From DASUCS01 sp041166385 (GTDB taxonomy: Bacteria; Actinomycetota; Acidimicrobiia; Acidimicrobiales; JACDCH01): 64,000 nucleotides of DNA. The stretch's first letter is position 1; every line of letters begins with the position of its first letter. Shown piece after piece: positions 51,713-59,608 of the stretch. Made by a program: the position numbers and the translations under genes. The DNA lies in contig JBEEFW010000078.1 of NCBI GenBank assembly GCA_041166385.1, forward strand, positions 24,420 through 88,419, in the 5' to 3' direction. Under the pieces are notes generated by a model. That model saw nothing but the letters and a program-made list of their open reading frames with translations. It was not told where the DNA came from and searched no databases.

Positions 51713-52738
51713 GTGTGATGGCTCGTGTCGGTCCGAAGCTGTGCAACGCGAGCGCGTGCAGGTTGCCGAGTCCGCCACAAACCATGACGAGCAGCTGTGC
51801 AGGGGTATCCACCACGTGGACCACTCCATGCGCATCGACGCGACCGTTGTCGTGCAATGCCTGCTGGTGTGGAGCCGGCCACATCGCGGCAGGCAGCGCG
51901 GCGTTGGTCCACAACTCCTCGCACACGTCGTCGAACGTCGGGAAGGCGTCCGCGATGAGCTCGGCCCACGGCGGGGCCATCGCGATCATGAGCTCCGCCC
52001 CGTGATGCGAACCGATGAACGCGTTCGTGCCGAGCACGGCCAGTGACTTCCCGATGACGGCCACGAGGTCGCGTCCGTTGTCCGCCACGATGTCGGCGAC
52101 GTCGATGGTGCGGTGCAACCGTGGACAGTCAGCGCGTTGACGCCGGCGGCCACACCACGACGTTCGGAGAGCGGCGCCCACGGCGAACGCTCCTCCCACT
52201 CGCCCACGACGATGCCGGTGACCCGTCCCGGTTGGCCGAACACGCTCTTCGACGACTCGCCCACGACCTGACCGCCGACGTTGCGCATCAGCAGTCGAAG
52301 GGCGCGACCGATCGCCGGTGCCGGACCAGCGACGCCCCCGAAACATCCCGGCCCGTACGGGATGCCGAGCTCGTCGCGCACTGGCCCGTTGACGAACACG
52401 CCGGGCACCACGCACGACGTCGTTGTGTTCAGCGCGAACAGATTGAAGTCCGGCTCGCTCATCGCCTCGATGGCCGCGCACAGCAGCGGCATCGACTCGG
52501 CTGGCGCGCCCGCAAGCACCGCGTTCACCGCCACCTTCTCGACCGTGCAGCGTCCATTGCGCGGCGGCAGCTCGGCGAGCAGCTCCTCGGGGAATCGTCC
52601 AGAAGCCGCACACCACTCGCGTACGCGTGCTTCGGTCGGCGCCACGACCGGCAGGCCGTCGCCCCAACCCGCGTCGGTCGCGAGTTTCGTGAACGCGACG
52701 ACGTCGTCCTCCGCCACGTCGAGCCGCGCGCTCGTCAA
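51702..52738 (-). pseudogene. Selenoprotein-partner gene of unknown function, with one frameshift
   Basis: The gene encodes a ~345-residue protein in two frames. Residues 1-~210 read on one frame (GWGDGLPVVAPTEARVREW, YGPGCFGGVAGPAPAIGRAL, GVNALTVHGC) and the remainder in the next (IDVADIVADNGRDLVAVIGK, GTNAFIGSHHGAELMIAMAP). The change lies at about 52108-52114; adding one G there would restore HGC-TGT-IDVAD. This suggests a one-base deletion, an assembly error or, less likely, programmed frameshifting. TTG 52738 follows the selenoprotein stop by 10 bases. I know no function; it is the partner of the UGSC-type selenoprotein by position. Confidence 0.7.
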
Positions 52739-52748
52739 CCAGGTGACC

Positions 52749-53282
52749 TCACAGCCCGACGGCCCGCAGGAACGATCCCCAGTGGTCTCGGGCAACGCTA
52801 CGCACCTCCTCTTCCGGCCTGGTCTCGAGCGGGTACGGCAACACCACGACGCGCAGGCCCGGCCGGCCGGCGTTGGCGGCCATCGTGTGCGCGAGCGCTT
52901 CGAATTCCTGCGTCACGACGGCGACCGCCGCCTTCCCCCCAGACAGCGCGACGACCGCGTCGTGCACCGTCCAGGAAGTGCACGACCCTCAGTTGCCCAA
53001 CCCGACGACCGCGAGGTCGGCGCGGTCGACGAACGCGGTGAGCTCGACGCGAGTTCGTTCTCCTTCGTCGCCGATGCGGTTACCCGACACCCAACGGTGC
53101 ACGGTCGCGCCATCGTCGATCAGCAATCGCTCCCATTCGTCAGCGACCCACTCGAAGCTGCGCCATGTGCGATCGGAGCGGATGCCCACCGCGAGTCCGG
53201 CGAGGGCCCCGACGGCGGGACCGGGATCGTGGTCGGTGTCCGGCGCTGGAGCGGTCGGATCGAGGATCGAGATACGGGCCAT
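52749..53282 (-). CDS. UGSC-type selenoprotein (selenocysteine at residue 98)
   Basis: Reading TGA at 52989-52991 as selenocysteine gives one 177-residue protein: ARISILDPTAPAPDTDHDPG at the start, DLAVVGLGN-U-GSCTSWTVHDAVVAL at the active site and YPLETRPEEEVRSVARDHWG near the end. U98 and C101 form a redox UxxC pair. A perfect 9-bp hairpin starts two bases after the TGA. The parts before and after the TGA are in the same frame and both continue conserved-looking sequence. The context matches the UGSC-containing selenoprotein family known from bacterial genomes and metagenomes, whose reaction is unknown; redox activity is expected. ATG 53282 is used; ATG 53288 is possible. It starts 19 bp from the divergent SMP-30 gene. 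Confidence 0.88.
52959..52986 (-). promoter_or_regulatory. SECIS hairpin of the selenoprotein gene
   Basis: On the minus strand GTCGTGCAC (52986-52978) pairs perfectly with GTGCACGAC (52967-52959) around the loop TTCCTGGACG. The stem begins two bases after the TGA, and the loop's GG is about 17-18 bases from it, within the range of bacterial SECIS elements recognised by SelB. Confidence 0.82.
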
Positions 53283-53301
53283 CCACATAGTGTGCTGCGC
53301 G

Positions 53302-54180
53302 ATGCAGGCCGAGGTCGTGGTTGATGGCGTGCCGTTCGGCGAAGGGCCGGTTTGGTGCCCGGATGGAACGCTCGTGGTGACGAGCGTGGCCGAGGGCGCG
53401 CTGTATCGCGTGTGGCCTGACGAGGGACGGGCCGAGCGCATCGCCGACACCGGAGGCGGGGCCAACGGTGCGGCACTGGCGGCTGATGGCGGCTTCGTGG
53501 TGACCCAGAACGGTGGCTTCGACTTCGCTGCCACTGGCCTCTTCAAGGACCCGCCGCCCTTCCGTCCGGCGGTCCCGGGGCTGCAACGGGTGCGGCCAGA
53601 TGGCACGGTCACCTACCTCACGCCCGATCCGCTGCAGTCGCCAAACGACCTCGCGGTGCGAGCGGACGGAACGATCCTGTTCACCGACCCGGGACCGTTC
53701 CCTCCACCCGATCCCACGATCGCGCGCGTGTTGTCGTGGTCGCCTGACGCAGGTGTGCAGCTCGTCGCGGACGGCTTCTGGTACGTGAACGGCATCGCCT
53801 TCGAGCCGGACGGCGGTGTCGTCGTCGTCGAGCGTTTCGGTCTCCTGCGGCTGGATCTCACTGGCGGCAACGAGCACGAGTGGGTGATCGACAACCTCGG
53901 TCCCGGTGGCGGCGACGGCTTCTGCCTCGACGTCGACGGACGTTTCTACGTGTGCTCGACCATCGAGCATTGTGTGTTGGTCGTGGATCGCGACGGAACG
54001 ATCGTCGATCGGTTGACGATCGAAGGGCAAGGTCTCACCACGAACTGTTGCTTCGGTGGCGCGGACGGTCGCACGTTGTTCGCGACCGATGCGCTCCCCG
54101 GGCGGGTCGTGGCGTGGGAAGGCATGCCCACCCCCGGACTCGCGTTGTTTGCGTGGCCAATGAGTATGACTTTGGACTGA
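53302..54180 (+). CDS. SMP-30/gluconolactonase-like hydrolase
   Basis: A 292-residue six-bladed beta-propeller of the SMP-30/gluconolactonase family. Metal-binding residues are in VDGVPFGEGPVWCPDG (Glu near residue 15), SPNDLAVRADGTILFTDPG (Asn near 114), WYVNGIAFEPDG (Asn near 161) and LFATDALPG (Asp). It probably opens a lactone or related ester in the cytoplasm. ATG 53302 lies only 19 bp from the divergent selenoprotein start, so the two may share a promoter region and be co-regulated. Confidence 0.9.
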   Translation: MQAEVVVDGVPFGEGPVWCPDGTLVVTSVAEGALYRVWPDEGRAERIADTGGGANGAALAADGGFVVTQNGGFDFAATGLFKDPPPFRPAVPGLQRVRPDGTVTYLTPDPLQSPNDLAVRADGTILFTDPGPFPPPDPTIARVLSWSPDAGVQLVADGFWYVNGIAFEPDGGVVVVERFGLLRLDLTGGNEHEWVIDNLGPGGGDGFCLDVDGRFYVCSTIEHCVLVVDRDGTIVDRLTIEGQGLTTNCCFGGADGRTLFATDALPGRVVAWEGMPTPGLALFAWPMSMTLD

Positions 54181-54241
54181 CGGGGAAAACCTCTCGCAGC
54201 TCCGGAAGGCAAGGAGCCACAACTCAGGAGGTCCCCCCACG

Positions 54242-54391
54242 ATGAGTGCTGTACTGCTGCTGGTCCTACTCGCGTTGCTGCTCGGTGGTGTCGGCTTGGC
54301 TGTGGAGGCGCTGCGCTGGCTGCTGATCATCGCGCTGGTTCTCTTCGTCGTCAGCTTCTTCACCGGCTACCGAGGACGTAGCACCGTCTAA
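54242..54391 (+). CDS. Small hydrophobic membrane protein
   Basis: A 49-residue protein with one or two hydrophobic helices: SAVLLLVLLALLLGGVGLAV, then WLLIIALVLFVVSFFTGYRG, and a short basic tail. Such tiny hydrophobic proteins are widespread in actinomycetes and have no known function. AGGAGG at 54226-54231 precedes the ATG by 10 bases, and a strong terminator follows the stop. It is 61 bp downstream of the SMP-30 gene and may have its own promoter. Confidence 0.8.
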   Translation: MSAVLLLVLLALLLGGVGLAVEALRWLLIIALVLFVVSFFTGYRGRSTV

Positions 54392-54425
54392 CCGGCGAAC
54401 ATCTCGCCGCCAAGAGCGCAACATG

Positions 54426-54477
54426 CTCGGCGGGCCCAGCTCGGATGAGCCGCTGGGCCCGCCGAGAGCGCGTTTTG
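54426..54477 (+). terminator. Rho-independent terminator, 15-bp perfect stem
   Basis: CTCGGCGGGCCCAGC (54426-54440) and GCTGGGCCCGCCGAG (54452-54466) form a perfect 15-bp GC-rich stem with an 11-base loop, followed by AGCGCGTTTTGG. It ends the transcript of the small membrane protein gene (and SMP-30 if co-transcribed) just before the convergent oxidoreductase gene. Confidence 0.85.
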
Positions 54478-54481
54478 GCCT

Positions 54482-55492
54482 CTACTGGCGTCTGCTCGCC
54501 GCCCGCATATCGTCGAGTACTCGTTGATTGGCGACGCCGTCGGCAAAGGTCGCAGCGTCACCCGAGTGGCCGCCTGCGATCGCCGCGGAGAAGCGACGGC
54601 AGAGGTCGGTGAACGGACCGAGCTCGAGATGCGTGAACCGATGGCGCGGATCGTCGCTCGGCTCGGCAGGCGGAGCCTCGCGCAGACGACGACCGTCGGG
54701 GTGGTCGGCGTCTGCGAGCCAGACACCGGCGTTGCCATCGATCCATACAGTGCCCGTGTCACCCACGACGCGCGTCACGCCGCTCGGCGGGCCCCACGCG
54801 GTGGCCGATTGCACGAGCGTGACCTCGCACCCGGACGTCATGGTGAGATGGGCGGTGAACGAATCGTCGGCGTCGTCACCGCGATGCAACAGCGACGCCG
54901 CGCTCACGCTGCCGACTTCGCCGAGCCAGTGCCGGACCTGATCGACGACATGTGATCCCGACGCCAGCAGCCAGCCACCACCTCGATCGGCGTCGTACCA
55001 CCAGGACGGAACTGGCGACGACCGGTCGGCGACCAGCGAGATGTGTTGCATCAGCGTCGCCAACCTCGGCGACCCGATCGCACCTTCGGCAATCAGGCGC
55101 GCGACGTGTGCTCAATCGGGAGCGAAGCGGAACTCGTGGGCGACGAGGCCGACGACGCCAGCCGCCTCCACGGCCGCGCGCATGGCTTCGGCCTGAGCGA
55201 GATCGACCGCGAACGGCTTCTCACACAACACGTGGACACCAGCGGCGACGGCTTCGAGCACGATCGGCGTATGCGTGTCGGGAGGGGTGGCCACCGTGAC
55301 CGCGTCGAGGCCGAGCGCGAGCGCTTCGGTCAGTCCGACACACGCCGCCGGGAGGAACAGTCGTTGTGCGCGCCGCTCGGTGCGCTCACGGTCCTGACCG
55401 ACGAGCGCGACGACGTCGAATCCGGCGGCGCGCAACGCCGGCACGTGCACGCGAGAACCGAAACCAGTCCCGACGACCGCGACGCGCAGCAT
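54482..55492 (-). pseudogene. Gfo/Idh/MocA family oxidoreductase interrupted by an in-frame TGA
   Basis: A single 336-codon frame reads as a sugar-type NAD(P)-dependent oxidoreductase: VAVVGTGFGSRVHVPALRAA at the start, HVLCEKPFAVDLAQAEAM with the EKP motif, GGGWLLASGSHVVDQVRHWL in the C-terminal domain. The only break is TGA at 55112-55114, after HEFRFAPD and before AHVARLIAEGAIGSPR. Relatives usually have Arg at this place, so a CGA-to-TGA change is the simplest cause; the position is not catalytic. It overlaps the isomerase gene by one base. Selenocysteine is considered and disfavoured in the findings. Confidence 0.75.
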
Positions 55493-56139
55493 CAGAGGAA
55501 CGAACGGACGTGGGCGGCGAGCGCGACGGCGTGACCGACGGGATCGTCGAGCGGCCATCCGTAGTCAGGAAGATCGAAGTACTCGACGCTCATCAGCCCG
55601 GAGTAGTTCAGCCCATCGAGCCGGCGAACGATCGCGGCGAAGTCGACGTCGCCGCCGTCATCCGGGTGCCGTTGGATCTGACCCTTCGACGCTTGCCGCA
55701 ACTGCACGTGCGCGGCCCACGGCAACAGATCGGCGGGATCCTCGCCCCAACCGGCGACGTGGCCAGTGTCGACGAGAAGCCGGAGTCCAGGCACCGCGTC
55801 GAGCATCGCCCGCACCCGCTCGATCGAGTTGCAGACCGACCCACCCCACGGCTCGAGCAACATGCCAGGCGCCCGCCGATACGCGGCCACCGCACGATCC
55901 CACAAGCGATCGGCGTCGGTGTCGTCGTCCGGCCGTGTCGGCGCCGGCGTCGAGCAGCCGCCCCGCGGCGAGAGGGGTGAAATACGGTCCCCGACGGGCA
56001 ACGCGAGGTCATCGGTCACGGTCGAGAGCACGTCGATGTGGTCGAAGCCGAGCGCAGCGGCCCGTTGCGCCGCGACCGTGGCCGACTCGGGCGCGAAGAC
56101 CACATGGACGACCCCTATCCCCCGGCGCATCCGCGACAT
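55492..56139 (-). CDS. Sugar phosphate isomerase/epimerase-like TIM-barrel protein
   Basis: A 215-residue protein of the AP-endonuclease-2/xylose-isomerase-like TIM-barrel fold. RAAALGFDHIDVLSTVT begins the barrel, GLRLLVDTGHVAGWGEDPAD holds the His and Asp metal ligands, AAHVQLRQASKGQIQRH another His, and GLMSVEYFDLPDYGWPL the terminal Glu. At 215 residues it is shorter than usual (about 270). It overlaps the oxidoreductase by one base, a pairing common in sugar or inositol breakdown. The promoter region is the 21-bp gap facing the methyltransferase gene. Confidence 0.85.
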   Translation of the reverse strand: MSRMRRGIGVVHVVFAPESATVAAQRAAALGFDHIDVLSTVTDDLALPVGDRISPLSPRGGCSTPAPTRPDDDTDADRLWDRAVAAYRRAPGMLLEPWGGSVCNSIERVRAMLDAVPGLRLLVDTGHVAGWGEDPADLLPWAAHVQLRQASKGQIQRHPDDGGDVDFAAIVRRLDGLNYSGLMSVEYFDLPDYGWPLDDPVGHAVALAAHVRSFL

Positions 56140-56160
56140 CCTGCACTACCGTCGACGCGG

Positions 56161-56910
56161 ATGGTGCCTGCAACATCGCTCGACCGTTACGACACGATCG
56201 GCGTGGGCTACCGGACACATCGGCGACCAGATCCTCGCTGGGCCGCGCGCATCAACGCGGCGCTCGGCGACGCACCACGAATCGTCGACGTCGGTGCCGG
56301 CACGGGCAGCTACGAGCCCCCAGACCGCTTCGTCGTCGCCATGGATGCGAGCGCCGTCATGCTCGGGCAGCATCCAGGAGCACGCCGGCTGCGCGGTGCG
56401 GCCGAGCAACTTCCGTTTCCGGACGATTCGTTCGATGCGGCCATGGCGATCTTCACCGTGCACCACTGGCGCGATGTCAGCGCCGGGCTCGCCGAGCTAC
56501 AGCGCGTCGCCCGTCGGCAAGTGATCCTCACGTTCGACAACGAGATGGAAGGGCGCTTCTGGCTGAGCGACTACGTGCCCGCCATGCTCCAGCAGGAGCA
56601 CTCGTGGGCGGCGACCATCGAAGGCGTGACCGGTCCGTTGGGTACCGACCACGTCGAGGTGCTTCCTGTCCCGCACGACTGCATCGATGGGTTCATGGCC
56701 GCGTATTGGCGCCGACCCGAGCACTACCTCGACCCTGACGTGCGGGCATGCATCTCAGGGCTCGCCCTGCTGGCGCCCGCCGACATCGAGCCGGGTATGG
56801 CGAGGTTGGCGGCCGACATCGAGTCCGGTGCCTGGCATGAGCGGTACGGACACCTCCTCGCACTCGACGAGTACGACGCCGGGTATCGCCTGGTCGTCGC
56901 CGGGAAATGA
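56161..56910 (+). CDS. SAM-dependent class I methyltransferase
   Basis: A 249-residue methyltransferase. The SAM motif is RIVDVGAGTGSYEPPDRF near residue 40, motif II is MDASAVMLGQHPGA, and AEQLPFPDDSFDAAMAIFTV near residue 82 the third, as in UbiE-type enzymes. It methylates a small molecule, perhaps a lipid or quinone precursor. The ATG overlaps nothing upstream; the stop overlaps the next gene's ATG (ATGA), so it begins a short operon with the unknown protein and the nitroreductase. Confidence 0.9.
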   Translation: MVPATSLDRYDTIGVGYRTHRRPDPRWAARINAALGDAPRIVDVGAGTGSYEPPDRFVVAMDASAVMLGQHPGARRLRGAAEQLPFPDDSFDAAMAIFTVHHWRDVSAGLAELQRVARRQVILTFDNEMEGRFWLSDYVPAMLQQEHSWAATIEGVTGPLGTDHVEVLPVPHDCIDGFMAAYWRRPEHYLDPDVRACISGLALLAPADIEPGMARLAADIESGAWHERYGHLLALDEYDAGYRLVVAGK

Positions 56911-57458
56911 CCGGCACCCTCGCGGCGCCGACGCTGGTGCTCGACCCGAACGGACAGGGCGAGACGCGATGGGAGGACTGCGTCCCTGGTCGCACCGAGG
57001 TGCCTCGCCACCTCGACGAGATCCCTGTGCTCGGTATCACGCCCTTCGGCGCCGACGAGACCGTGACCGCTCCGGGTTGGTGCTTTCGCCGCACGCCCCG
57101 TCCCGGACAAGGACGCCTCACGGGCCGGCCGACCGTTGGGCTGCTGCTCGTACTGATCAGCCCGCGCCATCCGGAGGGCGCCCAACCGCTGCGCGACTGG
57201 GCGGACTTCATCCACCTCAACCACATCGCAGCCGCGGGCGTGCCCGGCTACACGATGGTGACGCCGTACGAGAACCACGGGGACGGACCTCGCTTCCTGC
57301 ACTTCTATGAGATGGATGACGACGACCCCGAGGCGACGTACAAGCGCATGACCCCGCTCGTGAAGGCCCGCTTGAACCGCGAGGACTTCAAGGAGTGGAC
57401 GGGCCATCCCGAGTTGCGGATCGACTACGTCAGCACGTATCGACTGATCCGTGAGTGA
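56907..57458 (+). CDS. Protein of unknown function
   Basis: A 183-residue soluble protein. It opens with LVLDPNGQGETRWEDCVPGR and has GWCFRRTPRPGQGRL and LLVLISPRHPEGAQPLRDWA. The second half, with FLHFYEMDDDDPEATYKRMT, is reminiscent of the ferredoxin-like dimeric alpha+beta barrels used by small monooxygenases and EthD-like proteins, but I cannot assign it. It overlaps the methyltransferase by 4 bases and the nitroreductase by 8 bases, so it is expressed with them. Confidence 0.78.
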   Translation: MTGTLAAPTLVLDPNGQGETRWEDCVPGRTEVPRHLDEIPVLGITPFGADETVTAPGWCFRRTPRPGQGRLTGRPTVGLLLVLISPRHPEGAQPLRDWADFIHLNHIAAAGVPGYTMVTPYENHGDGPRFLHFYEMDDDDPEATYKRMTPLVKARLNREDFKEWTGHPELRIDYVSTYRLIRE

Positions 57459-58050
57459 CTTCTTCGAGGTCGCATTGCGCCAGCGCGCGTGCCGCGACTT
57501 CAGCGCCGAACCCGTGCCCGATGAGGACATCGAGAAGATCCTCGAAGTTGCCACGCACGCGCCGAGCGCGGAGAACTCGCAGCCATGGGTGTTCCTCGTC
57601 GTGCGCGACGACGACACGCGTGCACAGCTGAGCGAACTGACCCAACGCATCTGGAACGCAGGAGCCCGTGATCAGGCCATGACGCGCCTCGAGGCAAAGC
57701 TCGCGTCAGACGTCGACGCCGGCATCGAGCGAGGCCTCGGCGGCGCGCCCGTCGTGGTCGTTGTCGCCGCGGACACCACGTCGGGCGTGCACCCGAAGGC
57801 GATCGCGTCGTCGATCTTCCCCGCGGTGCAGAACCTGCTGCTCGCCGCCACCGCGCTCGGCTACGGATCGGCATTGACGACGCTGACGGCGGCCGCGGGC
57901 GACGACTTGCGAGCGATCGTCGCCCTGCCCGAGCACATCGTCCCGATGGCGGTCATCCCCCTCGGTCGCCCGGCCCGGCCCCTCGGGCGTCCTCGACGGC
58001 GCGCCGCCGCGGCGTCGACGCATCGAGATCAGTACGGCCGCCCGTGGTGA
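57451..58050 (+). CDS. Nitroreductase family protein
   Basis: A 199-residue flavoprotein of the nitroreductase family, using FMN and NAD(P)H to reduce nitro compounds, quinones or enones. The opening RQRACRDFSAEPVPDEDIEK with the RxxRDF FMN motif is typical, APSAENSQPWVFLVVRDD binds the phosphate, and AVQNLLLAATALGYGSALTT is the C-terminal flavin segment. A basic tail RPLGRPRRRAAAASTHRDQ follows. It overlaps the unknown protein by 8 bases and is followed 19 bp later by an SDR gene. Confidence 0.9.
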   Translation: MSDFFEVALRQRACRDFSAEPVPDEDIEKILEVATHAPSAENSQPWVFLVVRDDDTRAQLSELTQRIWNAGARDQAMTRLEAKLASDVDAGIERGLGGAPVVVVVAADTTSGVHPKAIASSIFPAVQNLLLAATALGYGSALTTLTAAAGDDLRAIVALPEHIVPMAVIPLGRPARPLGRPRRRAAAASTHRDQYGRPW

Positions 58051-58069
58051 GGCGCGTCATACTCGGCTG

Positions 58070-58825
58070 ATGGGACGGCTCGAGGGCGAGGTCGCGCTGG
58101 TCACCGGTTCGACCGCGGGCATCGGTCGGGCGATCGCGCAACGGTTCGCTGAGGAGGGTGCGTCGGTTCTCGTCACCGGCCGTGATCGCGAACGCGGCGA
58201 ACGCGTGGTGCGCGATTGCGAGGGCCGCGCCATCTTCGTGGGCGCAGACCTGGCCGATGCGGGCGCGGCCGACGCGCTCGTCACGACCGCCGTTGAGCAG
58301 TTCGGCAGGCTGACGATCCTCGTCAACAACGCCGCCGGCTCGGCCAGCGATGGCCCGGTCGCCAAGCTCTCCGACGAGGAGCTCCGTGCCATCCTCGAGA
58401 TCGACCTCGTCGCCCCGGCGCGGCTGTGCCGAGCGGCCATGCCGCATCTTCGGAAGTGCGGTCACGGCTCGATCATCAACATCTCCAGCCGCGCCGCGAC
58501 TCGCGCCTCGCGGGGACTCGCCGGCTACATCGCCGCCAAGGGCGGACTCGAGGCGCTGACTCGAAGCGTCGCCGTCGACGAGGCGGGCCACAACGTGCGA
58601 TGCAACGCGATCAGCCCGGGCTATGTCCTGAACGATCGACGCGATGCGGAGATCACCGATGAGGAGCGCGCCCGCCGCGAGGCGATGCACCTGATCGGGC
58701 TGGGGACGGCCGACGACATCGCGTTCGCCGCGGTCTACCTCGCATCACAGGAGAGCAGGTGGCTCACGGGCGCCGTGCTCCCTCTCGACGGAGGGAGCAG
58801 CGCGGCGCGCGGATCGTTCAAGTGA
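58070..58825 (+). CDS. Short-chain dehydrogenase/reductase
   Basis: A 251-residue classical SDR. The cofactor motif is VTGSTAGIGRAIAQRF near residue 12, NNAAGSASDG near residue 86, ISSRAATRASRGL contains the catalytic Ser and GYIAAKGGLEALT the YxxxK pair. LTGAVLPLDGGSS is the usual tail. It oxidises or reduces an alcohol with NAD(P). Its stop overlaps the GTG of the following TIM-barrel gene, indicating coupled translation; an SDR plus an isomerase-like protein suggests a sugar-acid or polyol step. Confidence 0.92.
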   Translation: MGRLEGEVALVTGSTAGIGRAIAQRFAEEGASVLVTGRDRERGERVVRDCEGRAIFVGADLADAGAADALVTTAVEQFGRLTILVNNAAGSASDGPVAKLSDEELRAILEIDLVAPARLCRAAMPHLRKCGHGSIINISSRAATRASRGLAGYIAAKGGLEALTRSVAVDEAGHNVRCNAISPGYVLNDRRDAEITDEERARREAMHLIGLGTADDIAFAAVYLASQESRWLTGAVLPLDGGSSAARGSFK

Positions 58826-59568
58826 TGGTGCACCCCCGGGTGTGCGTGAGCGGCATCTCCACGTGGAACCAGGCACTCGCCGACGACATCTCGCTCTATG
58901 AGGAGCTCGGCGTCCACACGATCGGTGCGGCGATGCGCAAGATCGACGGTGAGACGGACGTCGAGCTGCTTCTGTCGAGCGGCCTCGAATTCGCCAACGT
59001 CATCGGCGTCGGTCACTCGGGCTTGTCGCGTGGCATCGACCTCGCGAATCGACTGGGTGCGCCGGTCATCGTGTTCACCACCGGTCCAGCGGGTGACCTC
59101 GAATGGGATGCCGCGGCCGACGCGTTCGCCACGGCGCTCGCGCCACAGCTGCCGGAGCCGAGCCCGATCATGCTCTGCCTCGAGCACACCAACTCACTCC
59201 GACACGACGTGAGCTTCGTGCACACGCTGCGCGATGCGATCGACCTTGCCGAGCGACTCGACATCCACGTGTGCATGGAGATCAACGCCTGCTGGGCCGA
59301 GCGCGATCTCGCCCGCACGATCGCCGACGGAATCGATCGCATCGGCATCGTCCAAGTCAGCGACTTCTCGATCGGCACGCTGTCGACACCGAACCGCCTC
59401 GTGCCGGGCGACGGCGACATCCCTCTCCGGCGGATCATTGACCAGGTACTCGACGCAGGGTACGAGGGCGTTTTCGATCTCGAGCTCGTCGGACCCGCCA
59501 TCGAGTCCGAGGGGTACCGGTCAGCCTTGGCGCGTAGCTGCGCCCATCTCTCCGACCTCCTGCCGTAG
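58825..59568 (+). CDS. Sugar phosphate isomerase/epimerase-like TIM-barrel protein
   Basis: A 247-residue AP-endonuclease-2-like TIM barrel. Strands are VCVSGISTWNQALADDISLY at the start, LCLEHTNSLRHDVSFVHTL with a metal Glu and His, VCMEINACWAERDLART with a second Glu, and GIVQVSDFSIGT with the third. The final GYEGVFDLELVGP holds the terminal Glu. It probably isomerises or dehydrates a keto sugar or hydroxyacid. ATG 58825 overlaps the SDR stop by one base; GTG 58822 is an alternative start. Confidence 0.88.
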   Translation: MVHPRVCVSGISTWNQALADDISLYEELGVHTIGAAMRKIDGETDVELLLSSGLEFANVIGVGHSGLSRGIDLANRLGAPVIVFTTGPAGDLEWDAAADAFATALAPQLPEPSPIMLCLEHTNSLRHDVSFVHTLRDAIDLAERLDIHVCMEINACWAERDLARTIADGIDRIGIVQVSDFSIGTLSTPNRLVPGDGDIPLRRIIDQVLDAGYEGVFDLELVGPAIESEGYRSALARSCAHLSDLLP

Positions 59569-59608
59569 CTCGACGACGTGCCGCGGCTGGTGGGTAGGGT
59601 GCCTTGCC

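Noticed and set aside
55112..55114. TGA as a second selenocysteine codon
   Set aside because: The site is outside the active site, relatives have Arg there, and the nearby hairpin is short with a large loop. A nonsense change explains it better.
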